In this document: positions 41,445 through 50,918 of the stretch, piece after piece | Layout of the letters: every line of letters starts with the position of its first letter | Numbering within the stretch: position 1 is the stretch's first letter | From: Paenibacillus chondroitinus NBRC 15376 | Lineage (GTDB): Bacteria > Bacillota > Bacilli > Paenibacillales > NBRC-103111 | Length of the DNA stretch: 64,000 nt | Direction: 5' to 3' | Assembly: GCF_004000765.1 (NCBI RefSeq) | Contig: NZ_BILW01000005.1 | Location: 269,481-333,480 of the forward strand | Made by a program: the position numbers and the translations under genes | Notes under the pieces: generated by a model | Seen by the model: the letters and a program-made list of their open reading frames with translations, nothing else | What the model was told of the DNA's origin: nothing | Databases searched by the model: none

Positions 41445-42284
41445 ATGCCAAGAGAACGCAGCCCGGACAGGGATAAAGCTCTACAGATTTGGCTTGGCAG
41501 TGGCGGCAAGTTAAAGCTCAAAGACCTTGCTGTAGAGCTCGGACTTGGGGAAACTCAGATCAGGAAATGGAAGAGCCAGGACAAATGGGATTCTTTATTA
41601 AATGGTAACGTTACTAATGAAAAGAATGGTAACGTTACTAAACGAATAGGTGCTCCTTTAGGAAACAAGAATGCCCTCGGTAATAAGGGTGGTGCTCCGA
41701 AAGGGAGTAAAAATGCTCTTGGTAACCGCGGAGGTCATGGTGGGCCACTTGGCAATAAGAAAGCAGTAACCACTGGTGAGTTCGAATCCATTTGGATGGA
41801 TACGCTTGAAGAAGATGAGCAAGAGCTGGCTCGACAGGTTGAGACTGATCCGATTAGACAAGCGGACGAGGCAATCACACTTCTTTCTATTAGGGAACGA
41901 CGCATGTTGCAACGGATCCAGAATCTTCGAAACGCGTTATCTGAGAAGCAGCGGAAGGTCCTTCAGGAGAGAATTACCGTGAAGGATGTTCAGACTGTAC
42001 ATGATGACAAGACGGGGCAAACCAGAAGTGTGGTTGTTCCAATAGATAAGCTTGTTACAACGAAGATTGAGGAATCAGATATTAGAGTAATCGATGACCT
42101 TCTTCGCGTGGAGGAAGCATTGACTAGGGTCCAGGATAAGAAGCTTAAAGCTATCGAGTTAAAGAACCGATTTGTAGATGCTGAGCGTGATCTTAGAATT
42201 CAGAAACTCCAAGCCGAAGTTAATACTCTCAACAACAATACTATTGTGGATCCTGTCGTATTTAAGGATGACCTGCATGAGTGA
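41445..42284 (+). CDS. terS: terminase small subunit (XtmA-like)
   Basis: The 279-residue protein has an N-terminal HTH (LKLKDLAVELGLGETQIRKWKSQDKW), two NGNVT segments, a Gly/Asn/Lys-rich stretch with repeated APLGNKNALGN-type units, and a C-terminal coiled region. This is the layout of PBSX-type small terminases. It recognises the packaging site and hands DNA to TerL. GGAGGTGGGTG precedes ATG 41445. Confidence 0.88.
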   Translation: MPRERSPDRDKALQIWLGSGGKLKLKDLAVELGLGETQIRKWKSQDKWDSLLNGNVTNEKNGNVTKRIGAPLGNKNALGNKGGAPKGSKNALGNRGGHGGPLGNKKAVTTGEFESIWMDTLEEDEQELARQVETDPIRQADEAITLLSIRERRMLQRIQNLRNALSEKQRKVLQERITVKDVQTVHDDKTGQTRSVVVPIDKLVTTKIEESDIRVIDDLLRVEEALTRVQDKKLKAIELKNRFVDAERDLRIQKLQAEVNTLNNNTIVDPVVFKDDLHE

Positions 42285-43518
42285 AGTTAGCCTGCAGCAG
42301 ACTATTGGCAAGGGTTATGTAGACTTCTGGCGGTTTCGCGGTCGGTACCGAGTTATTAAAGGTGGCCGTGGTTCTAAGAAGAGTGTTACTGCAGCGCTAT
42401 GGCATATCTATCACATGATGAGGTTGCCACTTGCGAATACACTTGTTGTTCGGAAGACATTCAATACACATAAGGATTCCACGTTTGCTCAGCTTAAATG
42501 GGCAACGCGTCGATTAGGCGTAGCTCATCTTTGGCAGTTTAAGAAAAGCCCACTCGAGGCGACATATAAACCGACCGGCCAGAAGATCTTATTCCGCGGC
42601 CTTGACGACCCGATGTCCATCACATCGATTACGGTGGATACGGGCTATTTGTGCTGGGCCTGGTTTGAAGAAGCCTATCAGATCTTAAATGAGGATGACT
42701 TCGATAAGATTGATATGTCCATCCGTGGTGAGCTGCCAGAAGGATATTTCAAACAATTAACGCTGACTTTTAACCCATGGAATGAACGCCATTGGTTGAA
42801 ACAGCGTTTTTTTGATGTGCCAAATCCTAATACGTTAGCCCTAACAACTACATTTCAATGTAATGAGTTCCTGGGAGATGATGACCGGGAATTGTTTGAA
42901 TGGATGAAGAAACATAAGCCGAAGCGCTACCGCGTTGAAGGTGAGGGTAACTGGGGGATTGCGGAAGGCGCCATCTTTGAGAATTGGCGTGAAGAAGAGT
43001 TTGAATGGCGAGACATCGCCAAGCTGCCTGGCTACAAAGCAATATTCGGTTTGGATTTTGGTTACACCAATGACCCGAGTGCTTTTGTGGCTGCCTTAGT
43101 TAATAAGGAATTGAAGAAGATCTACATCTTTGATGAACACTACGAGGGGGCTCTGACCAATGACAAAATTGCGGAGATCATTAAGAAGAAAAGCTACTCG
43201 AAGGAGAAGATTATTGCGGATTCTTCGGAGCCTAAGTCTATTGATGAGATTAGGGGTTATGGGATTAATCGGATTCGTGCTGCGGAGAAAGGGCCGGACA
43301 GTGTTATAAATGGTATCCAGTATCTTCAACAGTATGAAATCATCGTACACAAATTTCGATGTCCAAATGTCAGTATGGAACTTTCCAGTTACGTTTGGGA
43401 TCAGGACAAAACAGGGCGCTTCTTAAATAGGCCGATTGATGATTTTAACCATGCGATGGATGCACTTCGTTATGCTATGGAGCAAATCCGGAAAGGATCT
43501 GGTATTTCATTTGATTGA
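42277..43518 (+). CDS. terL: terminase large subunit (XtmB-like)
   Basis: ATG 42277 overlaps terS by eight bases and gives 413 residues. The ATPase has a Walker A variant GGRGSKKSV (about 27-35) and Walker B LCWAWFEEAYQI (about 125). The RNase H-like nuclease follows with FGLDFGYTNDPSAF (about 262), IIADSSEPKSIDEIR (about 310) and DDFNHAMDALRYA (about 390) acidic residues. It packages DNA through the portal. Confidence 0.93.
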   Translation: MSEVSLQQTIGKGYVDFWRFRGRYRVIKGGRGSKKSVTAALWHIYHMMRLPLANTLVVRKTFNTHKDSTFAQLKWATRRLGVAHLWQFKKSPLEATYKPTGQKILFRGLDDPMSITSITVDTGYLCWAWFEEAYQILNEDDFDKIDMSIRGELPEGYFKQLTLTFNPWNERHWLKQRFFDVPNPNTLALTTTFQCNEFLGDDDRELFEWMKKHKPKRYRVEGEGNWGIAEGAIFENWREEEFEWRDIAKLPGYKAIFGLDFGYTNDPSAFVAALVNKELKKIYIFDEHYEGALTNDKIAEIIKKKSYSKEKIIADSSEPKSIDEIRGYGINRIRAAEKGPDSVINGIQYLQQYEIIVHKFRCPNVSMELSSYVWDQDKTGRFLNRPIDDFNHAMDALRYAMEQIRKGSGISFD

Positions 43519-43532
43519 AAGGAGTGAGGTAG

Positions 43533-43703
43533 ATGGAAGAGCAGCGTTTACGTGATCTTATAGGATCACTTGTTGGAGTTTCATATAAGGATTGGCAAGT
43601 CATAGAACAAGCAGTTAACTCCGAGTTCAAACGACTTGCCAATAAAAATACATTTGTTGAAGCAGAGCTAACTGCTGAAAACATTTTACTTGAATTAAGA
43701 TGA
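43533..43703 (+). CDS. unknown 56-residue protein between TerL and portal
   Basis: ATG 43533 follows AAAGGAGTGAGGT. The product (MEEQRLRDLIGSLVGVSYKDW...) is helical and ends 12 bases before the portal start, so it is likely translated. No family recognised. Confidence 0.6.
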   Translation: MEEQRLRDLIGSLVGVSYKDWQVIEQAVNSEFKRLANKNTFVEAELTAENILLELR

Positions 43704-43715
43704 GGTGAATAAAAA

Positions 43716-45155
43716 TTGACTCCGGAAATGCAGAATATAGCCGCCATTCTCCGTGCCGGCGCTGCTTCTGCTATGACTATCGAAGAAATCATACATCAGG
43801 AAATTAGTGATTGGCAGAAGGATCCGCTACGCAAGCTGATGTTAATCGGACAGCAGTATTATGGATTAGATAATGATGTCTTAAAATATAAGCGGAAGAC
43901 AATCGGTGAAGGCGGCGCCTTAATTGAAGCAGTGAACTTGGCAAACAACAAACTGCCGCATGGTTTTGTGCGAAAGTTGGTTGATCAAAAGGTTGGATAC
44001 TTGCTGAGTAAGCCATTGAGTATTCAAACGGAAAATACAGCTTATGAAGACTTGTTAAAGGAATTCTTTAATAAGTCTTTTTTGCGCTTATTACAATCTG
44101 TTGGCCGAGAAGCAATTAATAAGGGGAAAGCCTGGGTCCATATTTATTACAGTCCTGCTGGCGTGCTGTCGCTTAAAAGAATCCCCGCTGAGGAGTGTAT
44201 TCCTCTATGGCGAGACGCTGCCCACACCGAGCTGGACGCACTTATTCGAGTTTACGAGGTTGAGGTGTATGAGGGTAAAACGAAGAAAGTAATCAAGAAA
44301 ATCGAGTTCTGGGATACAACTGGTGTTAAGCGATACGTTCTTGATGGTGTTGGTATGACACCAGACTTTGATTCGGTCGATAACGGGACCCACTTCACAT
44401 TAGTTGAAGGAGACGAAGAGATTCCATTGAATTGGGCCCGAGTTCCATTCGTATGCTTCAAATATCATGAGGACGAGCTCCCCCTTGTTAAATTCATTCA
44501 AGCTTTGGTGGATGATTACGATCGGAAGAAAAGCGATAACTCGAATAATCTGGATGATTTACCGAATAGCGTTTATGTCATTAAAAACTATGATGGACAA
44601 GATCTCGGGGAGTTCCGACGTAACCTCTCAGTGTTTCGTGCAGTAAAAGTTATGGATGATGGTGCAGTTGACACGCTCTCCTTAGACATCAATACCGAAG
44701 CTTACAAAACACATCAAGATATGAATCGAAAAGATATATATGAATTCGGGCGCGGCGTGGATACGCAGTCCGATAAGTTTGGAAACAGCCCAAGTGGCAT
44801 TGCATTAAAGTTTTTATATCAAGACTTGGACCTGGACGCCAATGATATAGAAACAGAATTTCAAGCAAGCCTGGAGCAGCTTCGATGGTTTATTGATACG
44901 CATCTAGCAAATAGCGGTCAAGGTGACTTCTCCGAGGAATCAGTTGATTTCATTTTGAACCGAGATATCCTCATCAATGAGATGGATACCATCACTAATG
45001 CGAAGAACAGTGTGGGTGTAATTTCAGAAGAGACGATTGTCGCGAATCATCCGTGGGTGACCAATGCTCAGGATGAAATGAAGAGACTGGAGGCCGATCG
45101 GAAGAAAACAATGGATGATCTTGCCTATGAAGCTAAAATTACAGGTGAATCATGA
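43716..45155 (+). CDS. portal protein (SPP1 gp6-like)
   Basis: The 479-residue protein starts at TTG 43716 after GAGGTG. It shows the SPP1 gp6 family pattern (QQYYGLDNDVLKYKRKTIG, ANNKLPHGFVRKLVDQKVGYLLSKP, SGIALKFLYQDLDLDANDIE). Twelve copies would form the DNA entry channel. It overlaps the minor head gene by four bases. Confidence 0.92.
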   Translation: MTPEMQNIAAILRAGAASAMTIEEIIHQEISDWQKDPLRKLMLIGQQYYGLDNDVLKYKRKTIGEGGALIEAVNLANNKLPHGFVRKLVDQKVGYLLSKPLSIQTENTAYEDLLKEFFNKSFLRLLQSVGREAINKGKAWVHIYYSPAGVLSLKRIPAEECIPLWRDAAHTELDALIRVYEVEVYEGKTKKVIKKIEFWDTTGVKRYVLDGVGMTPDFDSVDNGTHFTLVEGDEEIPLNWARVPFVCFKYHEDELPLVKFIQALVDDYDRKKSDNSNNLDDLPNSVYVIKNYDGQDLGEFRRNLSVFRAVKVMDDGAVDTLSLDINTEAYKTHQDMNRKDIYEFGRGVDTQSDKFGNSPSGIALKFLYQDLDLDANDIETEFQASLEQLRWFIDTHLANSGQGDFSEESVDFILNRDILINEMDTITNAKNSVGVISEETIVANHPWVTNAQDEMKRLEADRKKTMDDLAYEAKITGES

Positions 45156-46798
45156 GGACTGCAGAGTATTGGGCTCAGCGAATGGAGCAGCTGAACGAAG
45201 CGCAGCTGGCGAAAGGTGAAGCTTATATCCAGGACATGAAACGTGAATACGGAAAGGCAATGGCCTCTATTCAAAAGGATATTAATGCTTTTTATCAACG
45301 TTTTGCTAAAAACAATGATGTAGATCTGGCGACTGCTCGTCAAATGCTTAAAGCTGGTGAATTAAAAGAACTCAAATGGTCTTTAGAGGATTACATCAAA
45401 GCTGGCCGTGAAAATGCCATTGACCAGCGCTGGATGAAGGAATTAGAAAATGCTAGCATTCGGGTCCGTATGAGTCGGCTAGAGTCATTGCAGCTACAAA
45501 TGAGGCAACAAGTCGAGTTGCTCACCGCAAAACGCCAAATGGGAGCTTCGAGTTTATTAGGTGACATATATAAGGATAGTTACTATCGGAACATTTTCGA
45601 ATTACAGAAGGGTGTAGGGATTGGGGCAAGTTTTGCAAAGCTAAATACTCAGCAGATTGAAAGCCTGCTTACTACACCTTGGGCTCCAGATGGTAGTAAC
45701 TTTAGTCAACGAATTTGGGGTGATCGTAGCAAGCTGATCCATGAGCTTCAAACAACTTTGACGCAGGGACTGATTCGAGGCGACTCATCAGATTTGATGA
45801 TATCGCGATTATCTGAACGCATGGGAGTATCCCGCACACGAGCTGAGACTTTAATCCTTACAGAGTCAGCATATTTCTCTGGAGCTTCACGCCGGGCTTC
45901 TTATGTGGAGCTAAACGTTGAAAAATATAGAAATGTGGCAACCTTGGATAAGCGGACATCGGATATTTGTAGGACAATGGACGGGAGCATATTTCTAGTT
46001 TCTGAAGCAAAGGCAGGGCTTAATTGTGCTCCATTTCATGCACGCTGCAGGACGGTTGATATTCCATATTATGAAGACAACGTGAAAGAGCGGGCAGCTC
46101 GAGGGGAAAATGGTAAAACATACGATGTACCTGGCGATATGAACTATGAGCAATGGGCAAAGCAGCACTTGCTGGATGATGATATAAAGCCTCCGAGGGA
46201 TCAAGTTGTGCAGCCGGTTGAGAAAGTCACACAGGATGAGCCTCCGGTATTGTACAAGACATTCACCACGCCTGATGAAATTTACGATTGGGACGACGCT
46301 GTAGCTCCCGATTGGGAGAAGGCTCTCACGAAAGATGAACGCAATGCGATTGTGGATTATACCGGTTCAGATTATCAAGAAATTAATGAGAATTTACGTA
46401 ACGGATATTCTGAGCCAATCATCGACAAGAAGATTGAGGACATCAGCAGCGGCTTACAGAAGTTTGATCTAAAGGAACCTGTCAAGGTATTCCGGGGTCT
46501 ATCCCATAATATATTTAAAGGTTTTGCGGCTGCTGATCTAATTGGCGTCAAAGTAACCGACCCAGCCTTCATGAGCACATCACTATTAGCTAAGGAAGCA
46601 TTTAGCGGAAAAGTGCAGATTGAGCTCAGACTTCCTCCTGGCACGTATGGTGCTCCGGTGATATCCATTAGTTCATTCCCGGCAGAGTACGAATTCCTAT
46701 TGGATCGCGCAATCAATTATGTTATTATTGATGCAATCGAAGACGCCGGCACATTATTTCTCACAGTGGAGGTTTTGCCAAATGGCGAAGGAACGTGA
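45152..46798 (+). CDS. minor head protein (SPP1 gp7/Mu F-like) fused to ADP-ribosyltransferase domain
   Basis: The 548-residue protein has a helical N-terminal part and an Mu F-like core (LTESAYFSGASRRASY, TSDICRTMDG, APFHARCRTVDIPYY; about 225-320). A linker leads to an ADP-ribosyltransferase fold of the VIP2/C3-like R-S-E class (about 365-545): Arg448 in KVFRGL, Ser-Thr-Ser 475-477 in FMSTSL, and ExE with Glu512 and Glu514 in PAEYEF. All three catalytic elements are present. It could be carried in the virion and act on host targets after injection, like T4 Alt. Confidence 0.9.
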   Translation: MRTAEYWAQRMEQLNEAQLAKGEAYIQDMKREYGKAMASIQKDINAFYQRFAKNNDVDLATARQMLKAGELKELKWSLEDYIKAGRENAIDQRWMKELENASIRVRMSRLESLQLQMRQQVELLTAKRQMGASSLLGDIYKDSYYRNIFELQKGVGIGASFAKLNTQQIESLLTTPWAPDGSNFSQRIWGDRSKLIHELQTTLTQGLIRGDSSDLMISRLSERMGVSRTRAETLILTESAYFSGASRRASYVELNVEKYRNVATLDKRTSDICRTMDGSIFLVSEAKAGLNCAPFHARCRTVDIPYYEDNVKERAARGENGKTYDVPGDMNYEQWAKQHLLDDDIKPPRDQVVQPVEKVTQDEPPVLYKTFTTPDEIYDWDDAVAPDWEKALTKDERNAIVDYTGSDYQEINENLRNGYSEPIIDKKIEDISSGLQKFDLKEPVKVFRGLSHNIFKGFAAADLIGVKVTDPAFMSTSLLAKEAFSGKVQIELRLPPGTYGAPVISISSFPAEYEFLLDRAINYVIIDAIEDAGTLFLTVEVLPNGEGT

Positions 46799-46940
46799 AC
46801 GGGAACATGGAATCAGACCGGATAGGATGGATAAATTCGTTGGCTCTCCGAAAGGGTTAAGACTAGAATTCTCGGATGGTCGTAAAGGTATTGTTGTTGA
46901 GACGGAAAAAGGAAAGTTTACAATCGAATATAAAAAATAG
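46782..46940 (+). CDS. unknown 52-residue basic protein
   Basis: ATG 46782 has GGAGG ten bases upstream, inside the minor head gene, which it overlaps by 17 bases. The product (MAKEREREHGIRPDRMDKFV...) is charged and beta-rich at the end. No family recognised; possibly a packaging or head accessory protein. Confidence 0.6.
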   Translation: MAKEREREHGIRPDRMDKFVGSPKGLRLEFSDGRKGIVVETEKGKFTIEYKK

Positions 46941-46972
46941 AAGCACTCAGCCTTTGCGCCGGGTGCTTTTTA
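46941..46972 (+). terminator. terminator within the late operon
   Basis: AAGCAC/GTGCTT arms with an inner GC stem are followed by TTTT. It may reduce read-through between the packaging genes and the head genes, so it may be bypassed or partial. Confidence 0.6.
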
Positions 46973-46976
46973 TATT

Positions 46977-47038
46977 GGGCTTGAGCTGAAACTGCTTGAG
47001 CCCTATTTGCATTACAAATTAACCGGACACGACCGGGA
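46977..47038 (+). other. hairpins before the scaffold gene
   Basis: GGGCTTGAGC and GCTTGAGCCC form a stem with a two-base internal loop (46977-47003). ACCGGACACGACCGGG at 47022-47037 is closely related to the second hairpin of the 40274 and 41015 elements. GGAGG for the scaffold gene follows. Confidence 0.5.
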
Positions 47039-47059
47039 CAAAAAGTGGAGGCTAGCATA

Positions 47060-47689
47060 ATGGAATGGTTAAAACAGCTTTTGAAACAGCGAGGGTTAAG
47101 CGATGAGCAAATTACTGCAATTGTTGAAGGTGTAGAAACAAACTATAGAGGTTGGGTGCCTGAACACAGGTTTAAAGAAGTGAATGATGCCAAGAAAACA
47201 GCGGAGGACACTCTCAAAGAGCGAGATAAGCAGCTTGAGGCGCTCAGTAAATCAGCCGGAGATAACAATGTTCTTCAAGATCAGATTAAGCAGCTGCAAG
47301 CTGATAATAAAACAGCATCAGATAAGTATGAAGCTGATTTAAAAGAACTCCGTGTAACCACGGCAATTAAAATGGCCTTGTCTGGGAAGGTTCATGATCC
47401 TGAGATGGTAATCGGTTTACTGGACAAAAATAAGGTTGAACTCGACGATACCGGCAATCTGAAATCTGGACTCGAAGAACAAGTGAAAGCCCTGCAAACG
47501 AGCAAGGCTTTTTTGTTTGTTCCTGAAAAATCTAATCAGCAACAGTTTAAGGGAATGGCTCCTGCAGATGGCAGAGACAAAGGGGGCGGTGGCGGAGAAG
47601 ATCAGAATAATATTGGTAAGCGATTGGCCGAACAGGTCGCGAAACAGGGTGAGGTTTTAGATAAAGCTCGTGAATCATATTTTCAATAA
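47060..47689 (+). CDS. scaffold protein (phage GP20-like)
   Basis: ATG 47060 follows GGAGG by nine bases, giving 209 residues. The protein is a long coiled coil (about 40-110) with the family-typical RGWVPEHRFKEVNDAKK, a KMALSGKVHDPEMVIGLLD segment and a Gly-rich, acidic-to-basic tail. It would guide capsid assembly before DNA packaging. Confidence 0.88.
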   Translation: MEWLKQLLKQRGLSDEQITAIVEGVETNYRGWVPEHRFKEVNDAKKTAEDTLKERDKQLEALSKSAGDNNVLQDQIKQLQADNKTASDKYEADLKELRVTTAIKMALSGKVHDPEMVIGLLDKNKVELDDTGNLKSGLEEQVKALQTSKAFLFVPEKSNQQQFKGMAPADGRDKGGGGGEDQNNIGKRLAEQVAKQGEVLDKARESYFQ

Positions 47690-47704
47690 TTTTAGGGAGG
47701 TCAT

Positions 47705-48082
47705 GTGGAGATGAAATACACAGAAACGATCTTTACAAATAGTAAGAAGGAAATCTTGAAATTTCCCGACCATTACGTAAATCTTGCAGTGATGGTGGAC
47801 GACACGGGGATTGTGGCTAATGCTGACGGCAAGAAGATCGTCCCGGCTGGCACGATTATCGGCAATGGCATTTTGACAGATCAGTCGAAGAAAGCGAAAA
47901 AGGCAGTAACAACGACAGGTGTTTCCAACGCTGAAGGGGTGTTATTTGCTGACGTTGATGTAACTTATGGACCTGCTGCAGGTGCCATGCTCATCCATGG
48001 ATTTATTGATTTAGCCAAACTTCCTACAGCACCGGCGCCTGAGGAAATTGCAGCACTCAATCAAATTACGTTTTTGAAATAA
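47705..48082 (+). CDS. head decoration protein
   Basis: About 125 residues from GTG 47705 (ATG 47711 is possible) after GGGAGGTC. It is beta-rich, with KKIVPAGTIIGNGILTD and FADVDVTYGPAAGAMLIHGFIDL, the pattern of small capsid-stabilising proteins encoded between scaffold and major capsid genes. Confidence 0.72.
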   Translation: MEMKYTETIFTNSKKEILKFPDHYVNLAVMVDDTGIVANADGKKIVPAGTIIGNGILTDQSKKAKKAVTTTGVSNAEGVLFADVDVTYGPAAGAMLIHGFIDLAKLPTAPAPEEIAALNQITFLK

Positions 48083-48089
48083 GGGGGAA

Positions 48090-49142
48090 ATGAACAAGAT
48101 GCCAACTATTTTTGATTTAGTTAATGCTAAGAATATTGCTACTTATTACGAGACGAACACTTCAAATGCCATTCCTTATCTGGGGGCTACCTTGTTTCCA
48201 GCAAAGAAACAACTAGGACTAGACCTGAAATGGATTAAAGGTTCAAAGGGATTACCGGTTGCTTTGCTACCTTCTGCTTTTGATGCTAAGGCAACTCTCC
48301 GTGATCGAATTGGATTTAAGAAAATTGAAACCGAAATGCCTTTCTTCCGTGAAGCCATGCGTATTGGTGAAAAGGATCGTCAAGAACTGAATCGTTTAGC
48401 AGCTAGCGATAATGAAAGCTACCTGATGCCGCTGATTAACAATATCTATGACGATGTAACTAACCTGGTCGGTGGAGCTTTAGTGAATCCAGAGAGGATG
48501 ATCATGCAGCTTCTCTCAACCGGTAAGATTAGTATTGTGGCTAATCGATTGAATTATGATTACGACTACAAGATGCCGGCTAACCACAAAGTAACATTAA
48601 CGAGCACGGATAAATGGAGTGATCCAACAGCAGACATTGTCGGGGATATCAAAACATGGCAGGATACCGTTGAAGATGAAACAGGTGTACGTCCTCTAAA
48701 CGGAATTTGCACGCGTAAGACATGGAATTATATTCTAAAAAATACGGCTATTCGGTTGGATATGAATCCACTCGGTGGCCAGAACATTATTATGACGGAT
48801 GCTCTCATGAAGCAATATCTTCAAAATAAACTGGGTGTATCGATCGCTGTTTACAATAAGAAGTTTGGGCTACAGGATGGCAGCAGCAACTTGTTCTATC
48901 CGGATGATTATTTCACTCTTATTCCTGAGGGAGCTCTTGGGAATACGTACTTCGGTACCACACCGGAGGAATCCGATTTAATGTCGGGCAGTACTTCCGC
49001 TGATGTATCCATTGTTAATACCGGTGTTGCTATTACTACTATTAAAGAGCCGCATCCGGTAAACGTTGAAACCATCGTATCTGCGATTACATTGCCTTCA
49101 TTTGAACGAATTGATCAAATTTTTATTGCCAAAGTAAATTAA
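48090..49142 (+). CDS. major capsid protein (family E-like)
   Basis: The 350-residue protein (TIFDLVNAKNIATYYETNTSN, LGLDLKWIKGSKGLPVALLPSAFDAKA) matches the E/SPP1 gp13-type major capsid group. It forms the icosahedral shell with an HK97-like fold. ATG 48090 lies five bases after AAGGGGG; ATG 48099 is an alternative. Confidence 0.9.
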   Translation: MNKMPTIFDLVNAKNIATYYETNTSNAIPYLGATLFPAKKQLGLDLKWIKGSKGLPVALLPSAFDAKATLRDRIGFKKIETEMPFFREAMRIGEKDRQELNRLAASDNESYLMPLINNIYDDVTNLVGGALVNPERMIMQLLSTGKISIVANRLNYDYDYKMPANHKVTLTSTDKWSDPTADIVGDIKTWQDTVEDETGVRPLNGICTRKTWNYILKNTAIRLDMNPLGGQNIIMTDALMKQYLQNKLGVSIAVYNKKFGLQDGSSNLFYPDDYFTLIPEGALGNTYFGTTPEESDLMSGSTSADVSIVNTGVAITTIKEPHPVNVETIVSAITLPSFERIDQIFIAKVN

Positions 49143-49163
49143 TTAAGTGGGAGTGTTTTCTAG

Positions 49164-49355
49164 ATGACGACTAAAGCCCAAGAAGAAAAACCAAAGACCG
49201 TAAAAGTTAAATTCACGCAAAACGTTAAATATAGAGGTGCTTACTATTCTGCTGGAGAGAAATTAGACATTCCAGCAGAGGAAAAAGCAGCTCTCATAAA
49301 AGATGATGTAATTGCTGGTTCAGCTACGATTGAGGATGACGATGGCGATCAATGA
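49164..49355 (+). CDS. small phage structural-region protein
   Basis: The 63-residue protein has a lysine-rich start and one conserved beta unit (VKFTQNVKYRGAYYSAGEKLDIPAEEKAAL, shown by GAYYSAGEKLDIP). This resembles a small family (DUF7210-like) commonly found after the capsid gene. It overlaps the connector gene by 14 bases. Confidence 0.7.
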   Translation: MTTKAQEEKPKTVKVKFTQNVKYRGAYYSAGEKLDIPAEEKAALIKDDVIAGSATIEDDDGDQ

Positions 49356-49707
49356 TTATGTGCTCAAACTTAAAGAGCTGCTTGGTATTCCAGTTGAGGA
49401 TATTAGTAAAGAGCAGCGGCTAACCTTTACGATCGAAATAGTAATTCAAGCTGTACTCACTTGGTGTAATATCTCAGTGATTCCTCAAGAACTTGAAAAT
49501 GTAATCCTCCAAATCGCTGAGGATCAATATAGGACGAAATACGCAGCTGAGTTCTCTGATGCTGCACCTGCTGTGCAGAGCGTTAAACGCGGGGACGTTA
49601 CAACCACCTTCGGTTCTGTTAAGCCTAACATCAAGGCTGGACCCGGAGCTTCATTTGTTCAGGCGTATGAAAGCCAGTTAGCAGCATTTAGGAAACTGAG
49701 GTGGTAA
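49342..49707 (+). CDS. head-tail connector protein
   Basis: ATG 49342, six bases after GAGG, gives 121 residues. It is helical (MAINDYVLKLKELLGI, TFTIEIVIQAVLTWCNI, ENVILQIAEDQYRTKY), as in gp6/gp15-type adaptor proteins that sit below the portal. Confidence 0.75.
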   Translation: MAINDYVLKLKELLGIPVEDISKEQRLTFTIEIVIQAVLTWCNISVIPQELENVILQIAEDQYRTKYAAEFSDAAPAVQSVKRGDVTTTFGSVKPNIKAGPGASFVQAYESQLAAFRKLRW

Positions 49708-49709
49708 CA

Positions 49710-50081
49710 ATGGCATTCGGTAACGTTGCTGCAGAGCGTGTGGCGATTGAGAGCACGTATGAGGGTTCCTGCACTGTTACGGCTTTCCAAACGGTTAAAC
49801 ATCCGATTACACATGTAACCGGACAACAAAGGATCAATCTTTTTGAAAACGAGCCTTGCGGGCTATCACAAACTACTCTTGCTAGCTCTATTAAAACTGA
49901 AACGGATAATACGATCGCGTTTGATGCGAAATTGTTCATTTCACCTGATGTAACAATAACAGCAGGCTGTGAGATCCGGGTCCTACAAAATGGAATGGAC
50001 CAGAAATTTGAGCAAGTAGGCGAGCCATTCCGATACGCCACACATCAAGAGATCTTATTAAAACAAGTGGGCCGAGCATGA
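49710..50081 (+). CDS. head closure / neck protein (YqbH-like)
   Basis: ATG 49710 follows GAGGTGG and gives 123 residues with a beta-barrel pattern and two Cys residues. Position between connector and gp10-like protein fits the head-closure protein. Overlaps the next gene by four bases. Confidence 0.68.
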   Translation: MAFGNVAAERVAIESTYEGSCTVTAFQTVKHPITHVTGQQRINLFENEPCGLSQTTLASSIKTETDNTIAFDAKLFISPDVTITAGCEIRVLQNGMDQKFEQVGEPFRYATHQEILLKQVGRA

Positions 50082-50482
50082 CCAGGCTTGGAGATTTTGA
50101 TTATTCGGGCCTGCTGTATTTTAAGCAAAGAATTGATCAACTTCAAGAACATGCTCATGCTTTTCAGGAAGAGTGCTTAAAGGAGTTGGTGAGTCGCTTA
50201 TTTGCGAAAACTGTAGCTCGCACTCCAGTTCTCACGGGTGAACTGCGAAGAGGTTGGTCGATTGGCCCCATTCAACATGTAGGCTCTCAAATTCAAATAG
50301 AGATAATTAATCCTGTTGAATATGCGATGTACGTTGAGTATGGTCATAGGACGAAAGATCATAAAGGATGGGTCGAAGGACGGTTTATGCTTACTACTTC
50401 CATTGAGGAATTAGAGAGGGAATTGCCGGCTATTCTTGAAAGAAAGCTGGAGCAGTTTATAAAGGAGCATTTAAGGTGGTAA
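50078..50482 (+). CDS. HK97 gp10-like tail completion protein
   Basis: The 134-residue protein has the family hallmark FAKTVARTPVLTGELRRGW and NPVEYAMYVEYGHRTKDHKGWVEGRFML (short form VEYGHRTKDHKGWV). It belongs to neck/tail completion. Confidence 0.85.
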   Translation: MTRLGDFDYSGLLYFKQRIDQLQEHAHAFQEECLKELVSRLFAKTVARTPVLTGELRRGWSIGPIQHVGSQIQIEIINPVEYAMYVEYGHRTKDHKGWVEGRFMLTTSIEELERELPAILERKLEQFIKEHLRW

Positions 50483-50486
50483 GTTG

Positions 50487-50918
50487 ATGGAAGATCAAAT
50501 CTTGAATGGTATTGTTGCTCGCTTGAGTGAGATTGATTCCACAGTCCCGATCTATACAGAGCAGATAAAGCAGGGCTTTTTCCAGCCTGCTTTTTTTGTT
50601 ATGCAGCTAGATACAGCGCAGGCTCCGGGATATAACCGGCGATCAAGTCGCAACATGCTTTTCAACGTGCATTACTTTCCCGATAGGGAGAGCCTCGTGC
50701 CGAAAGCAGATTGCAGAGCGATTGCGCAAAGTCTATTCGAGCCTCTGCGATATGTCACAACGGAAAATGGACTAATGAGGTCAAACGGATTGAGGTACGA
50801 GATTGTCGACGATATCCTGCACTTTTTCGTCAACTTCAATATAAAGGTGATCCTTGAAAAAGAGCCGGTCGATAAGATGCAAAAGATTGAACGGGAGGGT
50901 AATCTCAGTGGCGACTAA
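50487..50918 (+). CDS. tail terminator-like protein (YqbJ-like)
   Basis: ATG 50487 after AAGGTGG gives 143 residues. It resembles DUF6838/YqbJ tail terminator proteins by size, position and the sequence PIYTEQIKQGFFQPAFFV with FNVHYFP. It probably caps the tail tube and attaches it to the head. Confidence 0.72.
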   Translation: MEDQILNGIVARLSEIDSTVPIYTEQIKQGFFQPAFFVMQLDTAQAPGYNRRSSRNMLFNVHYFPDRESLVPKADCRAIAQSLFEPLRYVTTENGLMRSNGLRYEIVDDILHFFVNFNIKVILEKEPVDKMQKIEREGNLSGD

